Positions 25,254-34,041 of a stretch of DNA of 44,498 nt are shown here, piece after piece; positions within the stretch are counted from its first letter, which is position 1, and each line of letters opens with the position of its first letter. This DNA is from an uncultured Porphyromonadaceae bacterium (GTDB lineage: Bacteria > Bacteroidota > Bacteroidia > Bacteroidales > Muribaculaceae), in assembly GCA_937892215.1 (NCBI GenBank), contig CALAVE010000069.1, forward strand, positions 1-44,498. The letters are read 5' to 3'. The translations under genes and the position numbers were made by a program. A model generated the notes under the pieces. That model was not told the origin of the DNA and did no database searches. It saw only the letters and a list, made by a program, of their open reading frames with translations.

Positions 25254-25383
25254 CAAATTATTAGAGTTTTTGCCTATTGGAGAAAGGAAAAACTTTACAA
25301 AATTTTGCAGATAAATGTGAAAAACTGTTCAAAACAGTGCCGAAAGGCCGCCTGCATATGAGTGAGAATTGGATAAAAATGAC

Positions 25384-25391
25384 TATATTTG
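25384..25391 (+). promoter_or_regulatory. -7 box (TATATTTG) of the tannase-like gene
   Basis: TATATTTG matches TAnnTTTG on the plus strand. It lies inside the longer open frame starting at 25277, which argues that this frame's first ATG is not used. Transcription would start near 25398, just ahead of the ATGs at 25415 and 25427. Confidence 0.55.
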
Positions 25392-25414
25392 CTGGAGAAA
25401 TAACGAAATCAGAC

Positions 25415-26971
25415 ATGAGAAAAATCATGAAAAAACTTATCAAGAATGTGGTGCTGGCGACGGCGCTGACAGCAGTTTCGGCCGAGGTGAACGCCGGTTT
25501 AGCGTTTGACCCGACGAAGGGTACAGAAGGGAAAATGGAGATGTACGATGGGAGCGAGGTGAAATACAGAGCGTTCGAGAAGTTGTACTATGTGGAGAAC
25601 GTGGAAGACAGCACGTATCAGTACCTGAACGTGTATGTGCCCGAAGGGGCGACCCAGAAGACCCCGATATTCCTGCGAACATACGTGGGCGGCTATATGG
25701 CATCGGCGGCGTCGCAGCCACAGGCAGGAGACGCGTCGGGGAGGGCGCTGAAGGAAGGTTATGTGGTGGTGATTCCCGGAACTCGCGGAAGGAACTCCAC
25801 GATAGTGGCAGACAAAGCCTATTCAAAGGCCCACAAGGGCGTTAAAAATGGCGAGACAGTGTGGACAGGGCGGGCTCCAAAGGCCATCATAGACCTGAAG
25901 GCCGCTGTGAGGTATCTGCGTCATTTCGATGCCGTTATGGCCGGCGATGCCGAGCGGATTGTGACTGATGGGACGAGTGCCGGTGGCGCAATGTCGTCGC
26001 TGCTTGGAGCCACGGGCAACAATCCCCTGTATGAGCCTTATTTAGATGCAATGGGAGCAGCCAAAGAGCGAGATGACGTGTTCGCATCGGTGTGCTACTG
26101 CCCGATAATAGATCTGGAGCATGCCGACATGGCATACGAATGGGTTTACGGAGGGACAAAATCGCGGCAAGGAATGGATGAGAGCCACAGGACACTCAGC
26201 GCGGAATTAGCAATGAAATACGGCGAGTATATAGACGGGCTGAAGATGGTGAAACCCGACGGAAGCGCGCTGACAGCCGAGAATTACCGTGATTACATGA
26301 AGGAAGAAATAATCAGAGGCGCTCAGATAGCCAAGAATGCCGGAGCCGCGATTCCCGACACGTTGGGGTTTGAGTTTAGTCAGTCGGTCGGAGGGATGTT
26401 CGCTGCACCGCTTAACGGCGGAATGCGAGGATCCTTCAAGCCGATGGGCGGAGAGAAGAAACAGATACCAGGCGGAAGGCAGGGTATGCCTCCGTTGGGT
26501 GGACAGCAGGGCGAATATATCACGGACATAGACATGGCGACATATCTGGATTACGTGGTGAGTACGCAGCCGCTGAAGACAGTGCCGGCCTTTGACAGTC
26601 TGATTGAGGGGGTGAATCAGGGAAGCGGAGAGAATGAGGAATTCGGAGACGACAAGGGTAGTAGTGTGAATTTCACCGAATTTACTGCGGCAAAGAACAA
26701 CAGCGAGGTGACGGCAGAAGTAGCTGCTAACGTGCGGCTGATGAACCCGATGTCGTTTCTGAACGACGCGAACACGACGGTGGCCGGCCACTGGTATATC
26801 AGGCATGGCTCGAGAGACCGCGACACAGCATTTCCAGTGCCGATTAACTTTGCGACCAAACTGAGAAACGCTGGGAAAGATGTGAATTTTCTGCTGGCAT
26901 GGAATCGTCCGCACAGCGGAGATTACGCGCTGGATGAACTGTTTGAGTGGATAGCAGAAATTGTAAAATAA
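25415..26971 (+). CDS. secreted tannase-like alpha/beta hydrolase (subtype B tannase type)
   Basis: This probably hydrolyses ester bonds in gallate or related plant phenolic esters outside the cytoplasm. From the ATG at 25415 it is 518 residues (the ATG at 25427 is equally possible) and begins with a signal peptide (MKKLIKNVVLATALTAVSA). An alpha/beta-hydrolase core is visible: the nucleophile Ser188 in DGTSAGGAMSSLLG, a late acid in HGSRDRDT (Asp468 or Asp470), and His500 in NRPHSGDY. The SAGGAMSSLLGATGN pattern and the distant Asp-His pair resemble Lactobacillus-type tannase. A Gly/Met/Pro/Gln-rich insertion (about 335-370, for example PGGRQGMPPLGGQQG) looks unstructured and unusual. It stands alone between its own promoter box and terminator. 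Hydrolase is firm; tannase activity is inferred. Confidence 0.78.
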   Translation: MRKIMKKLIKNVVLATALTAVSAEVNAGLAFDPTKGTEGKMEMYDGSEVKYRAFEKLYYVENVEDSTYQYLNVYVPEGATQKTPIFLRTYVGGYMASAASQPQAGDASGRALKEGYVVVIPGTRGRNSTIVADKAYSKAHKGVKNGETVWTGRAPKAIIDLKAAVRYLRHFDAVMAGDAERIVTDGTSAGGAMSSLLGATGNNPLYEPYLDAMGAAKERDDVFASVCYCPIIDLEHADMAYEWVYGGTKSRQGMDESHRTLSAELAMKYGEYIDGLKMVKPDGSALTAENYRDYMKEEIIRGAQIAKNAGAAIPDTLGFEFSQSVGGMFAAPLNGGMRGSFKPMGGEKKQIPGGRQGMPPLGGQQGEYITDIDMATYLDYVVSTQPLKTVPAFDSLIEGVNQGSGENEEFGDDKGSSVNFTEFTAAKNNSEVTAEVAANVRLMNPMSFLNDANTTVAGHWYIRHGSRDRDTAFPVPINFATKLRNAGKDVNFLLAWNRPHSGDYALDELFEWIAEIVK

Positions 26972-27015
26972 ATTGTTGTTTTCTGCACGAGTGTAGTGCG
27001 GATGAATAACAGAGA

Positions 27016-27054
27016 GACAGGCCGGGACGAGCATTCACGGCCTGTCACTTTTTT
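27016..27054 (+). terminator. intrinsic terminator of the tannase-like gene
   Basis: GACAGGCCG (27016-27024) and CGGCCTGTC (27038-27046) form a perfect 9-bp GC-rich stem with a 13-nt loop, followed by AC and six T residues. It lies 45 bp after the stop codon. Confidence 0.9.
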
Positions 27055-27114
27055 GCTGTGCAGATGAGGGCGGAGCAGGGAGAATTGAGGGCGGGAACCA
27101 AGCAGAAAATAGCA

Positions 27115-27145
27115 TTGACAATGGCTCAAGAAAGCAGTAATTTTG
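27115..27145 (+). promoter_or_regulatory. promoter of dnaK (TTGACA, 17 bp, TAATTTTG)
   Basis: TTGACA (27115-27120) and the -7 box TAATTTTG (27138-27145) are spaced by 17 bp. Transcription from about 27153 would give a leader of some 170 nt before dnaK. No CIRCE-like inverted repeat is seen between here and the ATG, so HrcA control is not suggested. Confidence 0.65.
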
Positions 27146-27164
27146 CAGTGCGAAACGTGATGAA

Positions 27165-27185
27165 CCAGAATCGGTCATTAGGCCG
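27165..27185 (+). repeat. fragment of the CCCGAATCGGTCATTAGG repeat family
   Basis: CCAGAATCGGTCATTAGGCCG differs from the start of the copy at 44444 by a single base near its 5' end and then diverges. It lies within the dnaK leader if the promoter upstream is used. The rest of the 183-bp element is missing. Confidence 0.7.
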
Positions 27186-27325
27186 TGGTGATAGATGGCG
27201 GAGGTGACAGGATGTCAGTGACAGGAAGGTGTTATGCGAGTTGGCACGGAATTTGCAGATAAGAGAGTGTATCGCAAGAACGAGATGCGCAAATAAAAAA
27301 GTATAAAATTAAAAACATTTATATT

Positions 27326-29242
27326 ATGGCAAAGATTATTGGAATAGACTTGGGAACCACAAACTCGTGCGTTTCTGTACTTGAAGGAAACAACCCGGTG
27401 GTTATCCCTAACAGTGAAGGAAGGAATACGACCCCTTCGATTGTAGCATTTATTGACGGCGGAGAGCGCAAGGTGGGTGACCCGGCAAAGCGTCAGGCAA
27501 TCACGAACCCGACCCGCACCGTGTATTCAATAAAGAGATTTATGGGCGAGACATTCGACCAAGTGAGCAATGAGATAGCCCGTGTCCCTTATAAGGTGGT
27601 GAACAACGGCAGCAACCAGCCCCGAGTGGAAATTGACGGACGTCAGTACACACCTCAAGAGATTTCGGCAATGGTACTGCAGAAGATGAAGCAGACCGCC
27701 GAGGACTATCTGGGTCAGAGTGTGACAGAGGCCGTGATTACAGTGCCGGCATACTTCAACGATGCTCAGCGTAAGGCCACAAAAGAGGCCGGCGAGATTG
27801 CGGGACTGAAGGTTCAGCGAATAGTAAATGAGCCGACGGCCGCAGCACTGGCTTACGGTCTGGACAAGGGCAACGATGACAAGAACATAGCAGTGTTTGA
27901 CCTGGGAGGCGGAACATTTGATATCTCAATCCTGAATCTGGGCGACGGCGTGTTTGAGGTAAAATCGACTAACGGTGACACACACCTGGGCGGTGACGAC
28001 TTTGACCAGCGAATCATCAACTGGCTTGCCGACGAGTTCCAAAACGAAGAGGGCTTAGACCTGCGCAAGGACCCGATGGCACTGCAGCGCCTGAAAGAGG
28101 CCGCAGAGAAGGCCAAGATAGAGCTCTCGAGTTCGACATCGACAGAAATCAACCTGCCGTATATCATGCCGGTGAACGGAATTCCCAAGCACCTGGTGAA
28201 GACCCTGTCGCGCGCTAAGTTTGAGCAACTGTGCGACGACCTTATTCAGTCGACAATTAAGCCTTGCGAGCAGGCACTGCGTGACGCCGGTCTGACAAAG
28301 AACGACATCAACGAGGTGATTCTGGTGGGCGGTTCGACACGTATTCCAGCCGTTCAGAACGTGGTGCAACAGTTCTTCGGCAAAGCCCCGAGCAAGGGCG
28401 TGAACCCTGACGAGGTGGTGGCCGTGGGTGCCGCAATCCAAGGCGGCGTGCTGAGCGGCGACGTGAAGGACGTGCTTCTGCTGGATGTGGTTCCACTGAG
28501 CGTGGGAATTGAGACCTTGGGCGGAGTGATGACCAAGCTGATAGACGCCAACACGACAATCCCGACGCGTAAGAGCCAGGTGTTCTCAACGGCAGTTGAC
28601 AATCAGCCGGAAGTGGAGATACATGTGCTTCAGGGTGAGCGTCCGCTGGCAAAGGACGATAAGACCTTAGGCAAGTTCCATCTGGACGGCATAGCTCCTG
28701 CTCCGCGTGGCGTGCCACAGATTGAGGTGACATTTGAGGTGGACGCAAACGGAATTATGAACGTGAGCGCAAAGGATAAGGCCACCGGCAAGGAGCAGAG
28801 CATCAGGATAGAGGCATCGAGCGGTCTGAGCGACGCTGAAATCCAGCGTATGAAAGACGAGGCAGCCGCAAATGCAGCCGCTGACGCGAAAGAGAAAGAG
28901 CGCATTGACAAGATAAACCAAGCCGATGCAATGATATTCCAGACAGAGAAGAGCCTTAAGGACATGGGTGACAAGATACCGGCAGACAAGAAGTCGCAGA
29001 TAGAGACGGCTTTAGGCAAACTGAAGGACGCTCACAAGGCGCAGGACACCGCTGCAATAGACACTTCGATGAAGGAACTGGAAACAGTGTTCCACGCAGC
29101 ATCGCAGGAGATGTACAATCAGGCAGGCGGTCCTCAGGGCGGTCAACCCGGTCCTGAGGCCGGATTCCAGGGCGGTTCCCAGCCGGGTCAGCAACAGGGC
29201 GGGAACAGTGCAGAGGACGTACCTTATGAGGAGGTGAAATAA
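27326..29242 (+). CDS. dnaK: molecular chaperone DnaK (Hsp70)
   Basis: DnaK is the cytoplasmic Hsp70 that binds unfolded polypeptides in an ATP-dependent cycle with DnaJ and GrpE. It is 638 residues, full length. The nucleotide-binding domain shows GIDLGTTNSCVSV at the start, NEPTAAALAYGLDK, AVFDLGGGTFDISI and VGGSTRIPAVQ. The interdomain linker DVLLLDVVPLSVGIETLGG and the substrate-binding domain follow, then the helical lid, a Gly/Gln-rich tail (about 598-625) and the conserved C-terminal EDVPYEEVK. No grpE or dnaJ is adjacent, so it is a lone gene with its own promoter and terminator. Codon use shows ATA for Ile more than in the genes at the left of the window. Confidence 0.98.
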   Translation: MAKIIGIDLGTTNSCVSVLEGNNPVVIPNSEGRNTTPSIVAFIDGGERKVGDPAKRQAITNPTRTVYSIKRFMGETFDQVSNEIARVPYKVVNNGSNQPRVEIDGRQYTPQEISAMVLQKMKQTAEDYLGQSVTEAVITVPAYFNDAQRKATKEAGEIAGLKVQRIVNEPTAAALAYGLDKGNDDKNIAVFDLGGGTFDISILNLGDGVFEVKSTNGDTHLGGDDFDQRIINWLADEFQNEEGLDLRKDPMALQRLKEAAEKAKIELSSSTSTEINLPYIMPVNGIPKHLVKTLSRAKFEQLCDDLIQSTIKPCEQALRDAGLTKNDINEVILVGGSTRIPAVQNVVQQFFGKAPSKGVNPDEVVAVGAAIQGGVLSGDVKDVLLLDVVPLSVGIETLGGVMTKLIDANTTIPTRKSQVFSTAVDNQPEVEIHVLQGERPLAKDDKTLGKFHLDGIAPAPRGVPQIEVTFEVDANGIMNVSAKDKATGKEQSIRIEASSGLSDAEIQRMKDEAAANAAADAKEKERIDKINQADAMIFQTEKSLKDMGDKIPADKKSQIETALGKLKDAHKAQDTAAIDTSMKELETVFHAASQEMYNQAGGPQGGQPGPEAGFQGGSQPGQQQGGNSAEDVPYEEVK

Positions 29243-29282
29243 ATCCGAATCAGGATAACATAATTAATGGTTTTAATGGGAG

Positions 29283-29318
29283 GTTCCACGGGACGCAGGG
29301 TTTCGTGGAACTTTTTTT
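29283..29318 (+). terminator. intrinsic terminator of dnaK
   Basis: GTTCCACG (29283-29290) pairs perfectly with CGTGGAAC (29304-29311), followed at once by seven T residues. It lies 40 bp after the dnaK stop. Confidence 0.92.
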
Positions 29319-29421
29319 GTGTTTTTAGTGTGTGGGTAGTATATGGTTTAGGTTAAACGATTGCATATAATATAGGTGTGTGAGAGAGAAGAAATAATGC
29401 GGCGGAGTGAATTTTTTTTTG

Positions 29422-29429
29422 TAATTTTG
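29422..29429 (+). promoter_or_regulatory. -7 box (TAATTTTG) of the glycogen gene pair
   Basis: TAATTTTG fits the TAnnTTTG consensus and lies 49 bp before the glycogen synthase ATG, right after a run of nine T residues. No convincing -33 box is visible. Confidence 0.6.
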
Positions 29430-29478
29430 CAATTTGAAACATGTATAAAGAGAGAAAGTTACTGATTAAAAACAGGTT

Positions 29479-31116
29479 ATGAATGACCTTTTGTTTGAAG
29501 TGAGTTGGGAAGTGTGCAACAAAGTGGGCGGTATCTATGCCGTGCTCTCGACGAAGGCACATACCCTTAAAGAACAATATAACGACAACCTGATTTTCAT
29601 AGGTCCGGACCTGTGGAAAGACGAAGAGGAATCCCCATTTTTCAAGGAAAACAAGGCCCTGCTGAGGACCTGGAAAGCGAAAGAGACGCTGCCGTGCGGA
29701 ATCAGTGTAAGGACAGGCCGCTGGCAAGTGCCCGGAACACCAATAGCGATACTTGTGGACTTCAAGGGTGTGTCGGCGATGAAAGACGAATTGTACGGCA
29801 AGATGTGGGAACTCTACGGAGTGGATTCACTGCACGCCTACGGAGACTACGACGAGTCGTGCGAATTTGCCGTGGCGAGTGCAATGGTCATAGAAAGTCT
29901 GACGCATTTCAAGAAGACGAAAGGTGACGTGATAGCGCACTTTGACGAGTGGACGACCGGAATGGGGCTTCTTTATCTGAAATGGAAATGCCCTGAGATT
30001 GCGACTGTGTTCACCACCCACGCTACGAGCATAGGGCGTAGCATCTGCGGCAACGGGAAGCCACTCTATGACTATTTGAGCGGTTACAACGGCGACCAGA
30101 TGGCCTGCGAGTTGAATATGCAGTCGAAACATTCGCTTGAAAAAGCGGCAGCTCACCAAGCCGACGCATTCACGACAGTGAGCGAGGTTACGGCGCGAGA
30201 GTGCGAGCAACTGCTGGAACGCTCTCCGATGGTGACCCCCAATGCATTTGAACAGGAATTCGTGCCCAAAGGCTCAGGCGCTACTCAAGTTCGCCGCAAA
30301 GCGCGCAAATGCCTGCTGAACATGGCAGAGAAATTGACCGGCAAGACGATGAGCGATGACACATTCATAGTGGCCACATCGGGCAGGTGCGAATACCGGA
30401 ACAAAGGCTTAGACGTGTTCTTAGACTCAATGAGCGCAATGAGGAGCCTATATGCGGGCAAGCGCGACATACTGGCTCTGGTGCTGGTTCCGGCATGGGT
30501 TAAGGACGCGCGAGAAGACCTGAAGAAGAATATTGCGGAAGACAAGGCCGAACGGCTGGCAGAACCGATAATAACGCACAACCTGAACAACAGCGACAGT
30601 GACAGCGTGCTGGGCAAGATGAGGTGGTGCGGAATAGAGAACCGAGAAGGCGACAGGGTGAACGTGATATTTGTGCCATCGTATCTGAACGGCAACGACG
30701 GGATCCTGAACAAGGCATACTACGACCTGCTTCCCGGTCTGGATCTGACGGTGTTTGCATCGTATTATGAGCCGTGGGGGTACACCCCGCTGGAGAGTGT
30801 GGCCTTTGGTGTTCCGACCATAACCACCGACCTTGCCGGTTTCGGTCAATGGGCAAGTCGGAGAATGGGCGGCAGTGCCGAAAAGAGCGGTGTGATAGTG
30901 GTACACAGGACCGACTCGAACTATGGAGAGGTGGTGGCCGAGGTGTGCGGACTGATAGAGGCTGTGGAGAACCTGAGCAGCGTTCAGAAAAGTAATCTGA
31001 ACAAAGCCGCTCGAGCCACGGCACGTGAGGCATCGTGGGCGAGATTCATCAAATATTACGAAGACGCTTACAAATATGCGATAGAGAATAAGAACAGAAG
31101 AAATTCAAAGAAATAA
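29479..31116 (+). CDS. glycogen synthase, GT3 (eukaryotic-like) family
   Basis: This makes alpha-1,4-glucan from a nucleotide-sugar donor. It is 545 residues and starts NDLLFEVSWEVCNKVGGIYAVLSTKA, the hallmark of GT3 glycogen synthases (fungal, animal and Bacteroidota) rather than the common bacterial GT5 GlgA. Other family landmarks are HFDEWTTGMGLLYLK, TVFTTHATSIGRSICGNG, VSEVTARECEQLLER, ATSGRCEYRNKGLDVFLDSM, and the C-terminal catalytic segment FASYYEPWGYTPLESVAFGVPTITTDLAGFG. The glutamate pair of the Ex7E motif is within this last segment. The gene lies 16 bp upstream of the phosphorylase, so synthesis and breakdown enzymes share an operon. The length is shorter than the eukaryotic enzymes, which carry regulatory tails. 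Donor preference (UDP or ADP) cannot be read from the sequence. Confidence 0.92.
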   Translation: MNDLLFEVSWEVCNKVGGIYAVLSTKAHTLKEQYNDNLIFIGPDLWKDEEESPFFKENKALLRTWKAKETLPCGISVRTGRWQVPGTPIAILVDFKGVSAMKDELYGKMWELYGVDSLHAYGDYDESCEFAVASAMVIESLTHFKKTKGDVIAHFDEWTTGMGLLYLKWKCPEIATVFTTHATSIGRSICGNGKPLYDYLSGYNGDQMACELNMQSKHSLEKAAAHQADAFTTVSEVTARECEQLLERSPMVTPNAFEQEFVPKGSGATQVRRKARKCLLNMAEKLTGKTMSDDTFIVATSGRCEYRNKGLDVFLDSMSAMRSLYAGKRDILALVLVPAWVKDAREDLKKNIAEDKAERLAEPIITHNLNNSDSDSVLGKMRWCGIENREGDRVNVIFVPSYLNGNDGILNKAYYDLLPGLDLTVFASYYEPWGYTPLESVAFGVPTITTDLAGFGQWASRRMGGSAEKSGVIVVHRTDSNYGEVVAEVCGLIEAVENLSSVQKSNLNKAARATAREASWARFIKYYEDAYKYAIENKNRRNSKK

Positions 31117-31132
31117 AATCATATAAGAGATT

Positions 31133-33688
31133 ATGAAAATACAAGTGAGTAATACGAATGTGCCAAACTGGCACAACGTGACAGTGAAACTGGCATTGCC
31201 CGACAGACTGAAAAAACTGGACAAATTGTCGAAGAACCTGTGGTGGGTATGGAACAGCGAGGGAAAGACCCTGTTTCATGACCTGGACCGCGACTTGTGG
31301 CGCGCCACCGGTGAGAACCCTGTGATGCTTCTTCAGCGCATCAGTTCAGACCGACTGGAGGAGATTCTGAATGATGCTGAGATGATGAAACGCGTGGACA
31401 GCGTGTATGAGAGTTTTGAGAAATATGTGGCCGAACCGATGCGCAGCGACATCCCGTCGATTTCGTATTTCAGCATGGAATATGGACTGTGTAACGCTCT
31501 GAAGATATATTCGGGCGGTCTGGGCATCCTGGCCGGCGACTACATTAAGGAGGCGAGCGACCGCAGGATAAACATGACAGCGGTGGGCTTCCTGTATCGT
31601 CACGGTTATTTTACACAGACGCTGTCGATGGACGGTCAGCAGATAGCGAAGTATGAGCCACAGAATTTCAACCAGTTGCCGATAGAGCCCGTTCTGGAAG
31701 GCGACGGCAAACAGATGGTGGTGGAAGTGCCTTATCCCGGGCGCGTGATATACGCAAATGTGTGGAGAGTGAATGTGGGCCGCATGAACCTGTATCTGCT
31801 GGACACAGACATAGAACTGAACAGCGAATATGACAGGCCGATTACTCACCAACTCTACGGAGGCGACTGGGAGAACCGCATCAAGCAGGAGTATATGCTG
31901 GGCATAGGAGGAATAATAATGCTTCGCAAACTGGGTATAAAGACAGAACTTTACCACTGCAACGAGGGACACGCCGCTCTGCTGAACCTTCAGCGTCTGG
32001 TTTACTACGTGCAGGATGAGGGCTTGACATTCAATCAGGCCCTGGAAGTGGTGCGAGCATCGTCGCTATATACCGTACACACACCAGTACCTGCAGGTCA
32101 CGACTACTTTGACGAGGGTCTGTTCCACAAATACATGTGTGAATTCCCGGAGAAACTGGGTATCAGTTGGGCAGACCTGATGAACATGGGCCGCGAGAAC
32201 CCGAATACAGATGAGCGCTTCTCGATGAGCGTGTTCGCGCTGAACACCACTCAGGAGTCGAACGGTGTGAGTTGGCTTCACGGCGAAGTGTCGAAGAAGA
32301 TGTTTAAGGGCGTGTGGAAAGGCTACGCACCAGAGGAGTCGCACGTGGGCTATGTGACAAATGGAGTTCACATGCCGACATGGGCGGCCTCGGAATGGAA
32401 GGCATATTACAAGAGCATATTCGGAGAGGACTACCTGAACCATCAGGAGGACGAGAACGTGTGGGCACCGATACTGAGTGTACCCGACGAGGAAATCTGG
32501 AACATGCGTCTGCAACTGAAGAACAAGTTCATAAAGTTTGTGAAGCGCGACTTCCGTGAGAACTGGCTTAAGAACCAGGGAGACCCTGCGCGCATCATGT
32601 CGATTATAGACAAGATCAACCCCAACGCACTGCTGATAGGCTTTGCCCGCCGTTTCGCCACCTACAAGCGCGCACACCTGCTCTTCACTGACTTGGAGAG
32701 ACTGTCGCGAATAGTGAACAACGAGCACTTCCCTGTCCAGTTCATCTTTGCCGGCAAGGCACATCCCGCCGATGGAGCCGGTCAGGACTTGATTAAGCGA
32801 ATAGTGGAGATTTCGAAGATGCCGGAGTTCCTGGGTAAGATTATCTTCCTGGAGAACTATGATATGGCAGTGTCGAAGCGCCTTATCACAGGAGTTGACA
32901 TCTGGCTGAACACACCGACACGACCGCTGGAGGCATCGGGCACGAGCGGCGAGAAGGCTGAGATGAACGGACTTCTGAACTTCTCGGTGCTTGATGGCTG
33001 GTGGTATGAGGGCTACCGTGAGGGAGCGGGCTGGGCACTGACCGACAAGCGGACCTACGCAGACCAGAGCCAACAGGACAAGCTGGATGCGGCAACAATC
33101 TACTCAATGCTGGAGAACGAGATAATCCCACTGTATTTCGCCAAGAATTCAAAGGGATACTCACCGGAGTGGATACAGTATATAAAGAACTCGATTGCTC
33201 ACATTGCACCGCACTACACGATGTCGCGTATGCTTCGTGACTACATAGACCGTTTCTATGCACCTGAGGCTGCACGTAGCAGGAAGCTTCGCACCAACGA
33301 CTATGAGTTGGCCAAGAAGATAGTGGAGTGGAAAGAGAATGTGGTTAGGCACTGGGATGACGTGAAGGGACTGGACGTGAGCGTATCGGACAGCCTGAAC
33401 CTGATGATAGACCACGGCGAGCCGTTTGACGCGACAGTACGCGTGGACACTGCCGGCTTGGGCAAGAGTCTGGGTGTGGAAATGGTGATTTATCAGGAGC
33501 TTGACGGAGAAGTGAAGTTCCACAGCCGCCTGCCGCTGAACGTGGTAGCCGAAGACGGGGACGTGCTGACGTATCATATCACAGCACGCATGAAGAATGC
33601 CGGTATTTTCCGCTACGCATTCCGCATCTATCCGTGGAACGATCAACTGCCACACCGTCAGGACTTCGCATACATGAAATGGATTTAA
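31133..33688 (+). CDS. glgP: alpha-glucan phosphorylase, GT35 family
   Basis: This releases glucose 1-phosphate from glycogen or maltodextrin using pyridoxal phosphate. The protein is 851 residues, of the subfamily with an N-terminal DUF3417-like domain (residues about 1-120: KLDKLSKNLWWVWNSEGKTLFHDLDRDLW). The catalytic domain shows PSISYFSMEYGLCNALKIYSGGLGILAGDY, TNGVHMPTW, RFATYKRAHLL, FAGKAHPADGAGQ, and the cofactor region EASGTSGEKAEMNGLLNFSVLDGWW, in which the lysine should bind pyridoxal phosphate. After the catalytic part there is an extra C-terminal beta-type domain of about 100 residues. It ends before a strong terminator and pairs with the GT3 synthase as a two-gene glycogen operon. 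Function secure. Confidence 0.95.
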   Translation: MKIQVSNTNVPNWHNVTVKLALPDRLKKLDKLSKNLWWVWNSEGKTLFHDLDRDLWRATGENPVMLLQRISSDRLEEILNDAEMMKRVDSVYESFEKYVAEPMRSDIPSISYFSMEYGLCNALKIYSGGLGILAGDYIKEASDRRINMTAVGFLYRHGYFTQTLSMDGQQIAKYEPQNFNQLPIEPVLEGDGKQMVVEVPYPGRVIYANVWRVNVGRMNLYLLDTDIELNSEYDRPITHQLYGGDWENRIKQEYMLGIGGIIMLRKLGIKTELYHCNEGHAALLNLQRLVYYVQDEGLTFNQALEVVRASSLYTVHTPVPAGHDYFDEGLFHKYMCEFPEKLGISWADLMNMGRENPNTDERFSMSVFALNTTQESNGVSWLHGEVSKKMFKGVWKGYAPEESHVGYVTNGVHMPTWAASEWKAYYKSIFGEDYLNHQEDENVWAPILSVPDEEIWNMRLQLKNKFIKFVKRDFRENWLKNQGDPARIMSIIDKINPNALLIGFARRFATYKRAHLLFTDLERLSRIVNNEHFPVQFIFAGKAHPADGAGQDLIKRIVEISKMPEFLGKIIFLENYDMAVSKRLITGVDIWLNTPTRPLEASGTSGEKAEMNGLLNFSVLDGWWYEGYREGAGWALTDKRTYADQSQQDKLDAATIYSMLENEIIPLYFAKNSKGYSPEWIQYIKNSIAHIAPHYTMSRMLRDYIDRFYAPEAARSRKLRTNDYELAKKIVEWKENVVRHWDDVKGLDVSVSDSLNLMIDHGEPFDATVRVDTAGLGKSLGVEMVIYQELDGEVKFHSRLPLNVVAEDGDVLTYHITARMKNAGIFRYAFRIYPWNDQLPHRQDFAYMKWI

Positions 33689-33701
33689 CCCAAATCGGGT
33701 A

Positions 33702-33730
33702 CCCGAATCGGTTGTTAGGTCGATGAGGTG
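33702..33730 (+). repeat. diverged start of the CCCGAATCGG repeat family
   Basis: CCCGAATCGGTTGTTAGG keeps 15 or 16 of the 18 bases that open the element at 33828, then diverges. It is just after glgP and before its terminator, so it may be a decayed copy. Confidence 0.55.
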
Positions 33731-33743
33731 AGAGATGATAAAG

Positions 33744-33775
33744 AGTCGGTTTCTGTTAGAGGAGCCGACTTTTTT
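33744..33775 (+). terminator. intrinsic terminator of the glycogen operon
   Basis: AGTCGGTTTC (33744-33753) pairs with GGAGCCGACT (33761-33770) through ten pairs, two of them G-U, around a 7-nt loop, and is followed by five further T residues. It lies 56 bp after the glgP stop. Confidence 0.88.
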
Positions 33776-33827
33776 GACGGGGTGCAATTATGGAAATAGG
33801 GCTTATAGGACCTATGGGACTTATAAA

Positions 33828-34010
33828 CCCGAATCGGTCAATAGGCCGACAAAAGGCGGTTTTAGAATGTCTATTTATGCCATAACAGTTTTCTTTCGGC
33901 ATCTTACTTCAGAAATTGTCTCGCCATAGCCCGCTATGCCTTCGACAATCTCTTCGCAATCTTCCCAAAATAAAATCTGTTCTGACATAAATCCTAATGA
34001 CCGAATCGGG
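33828..34010. repeat. 183-bp palindromic intergenic repeat (MITE- or REP-like element)
   Basis: The ends are inverted: CCCGAATCGGTCAATAGG (33828-33845) and CCTAATGACCGAATCGGG (33993-34010) match at 17 of 18. The next inner arms, ATTTATGCCATAACAG (33873-33888) and CTGTTCTGACATAAAT (33977-33992), are also complementary apart from two positions. The centre ATTGTC...CATAG-CCCG-CTATG...GACAAT (33915-33949) closes the hairpin. The left arm alone has a 27-nt insert (33846-33872) holding CCGACAAAAGGCGG. The first 55 bp recurs at 44444-44498 with two mismatches. It sits between converging genes and codes for nothing. Confidence 0.85.
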
Positions 34011-34041
34011 ATAAATGTTGTGGGGGAGGGGGCGAGAATAG

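Noticed and set aside
25277..25414. N-terminal extension of the tannase-like protein starting at 25277
   Set aside because: It would place 46 residues before the signal peptide and covers a TATATTTG promoter box.
27146..27325. CIRCE or sigma-32-type heat-shock control of dnaK
   Set aside because: No TTAGCACTC-N9-GAGTGCTAA-like inverted repeat is visible in the leader.
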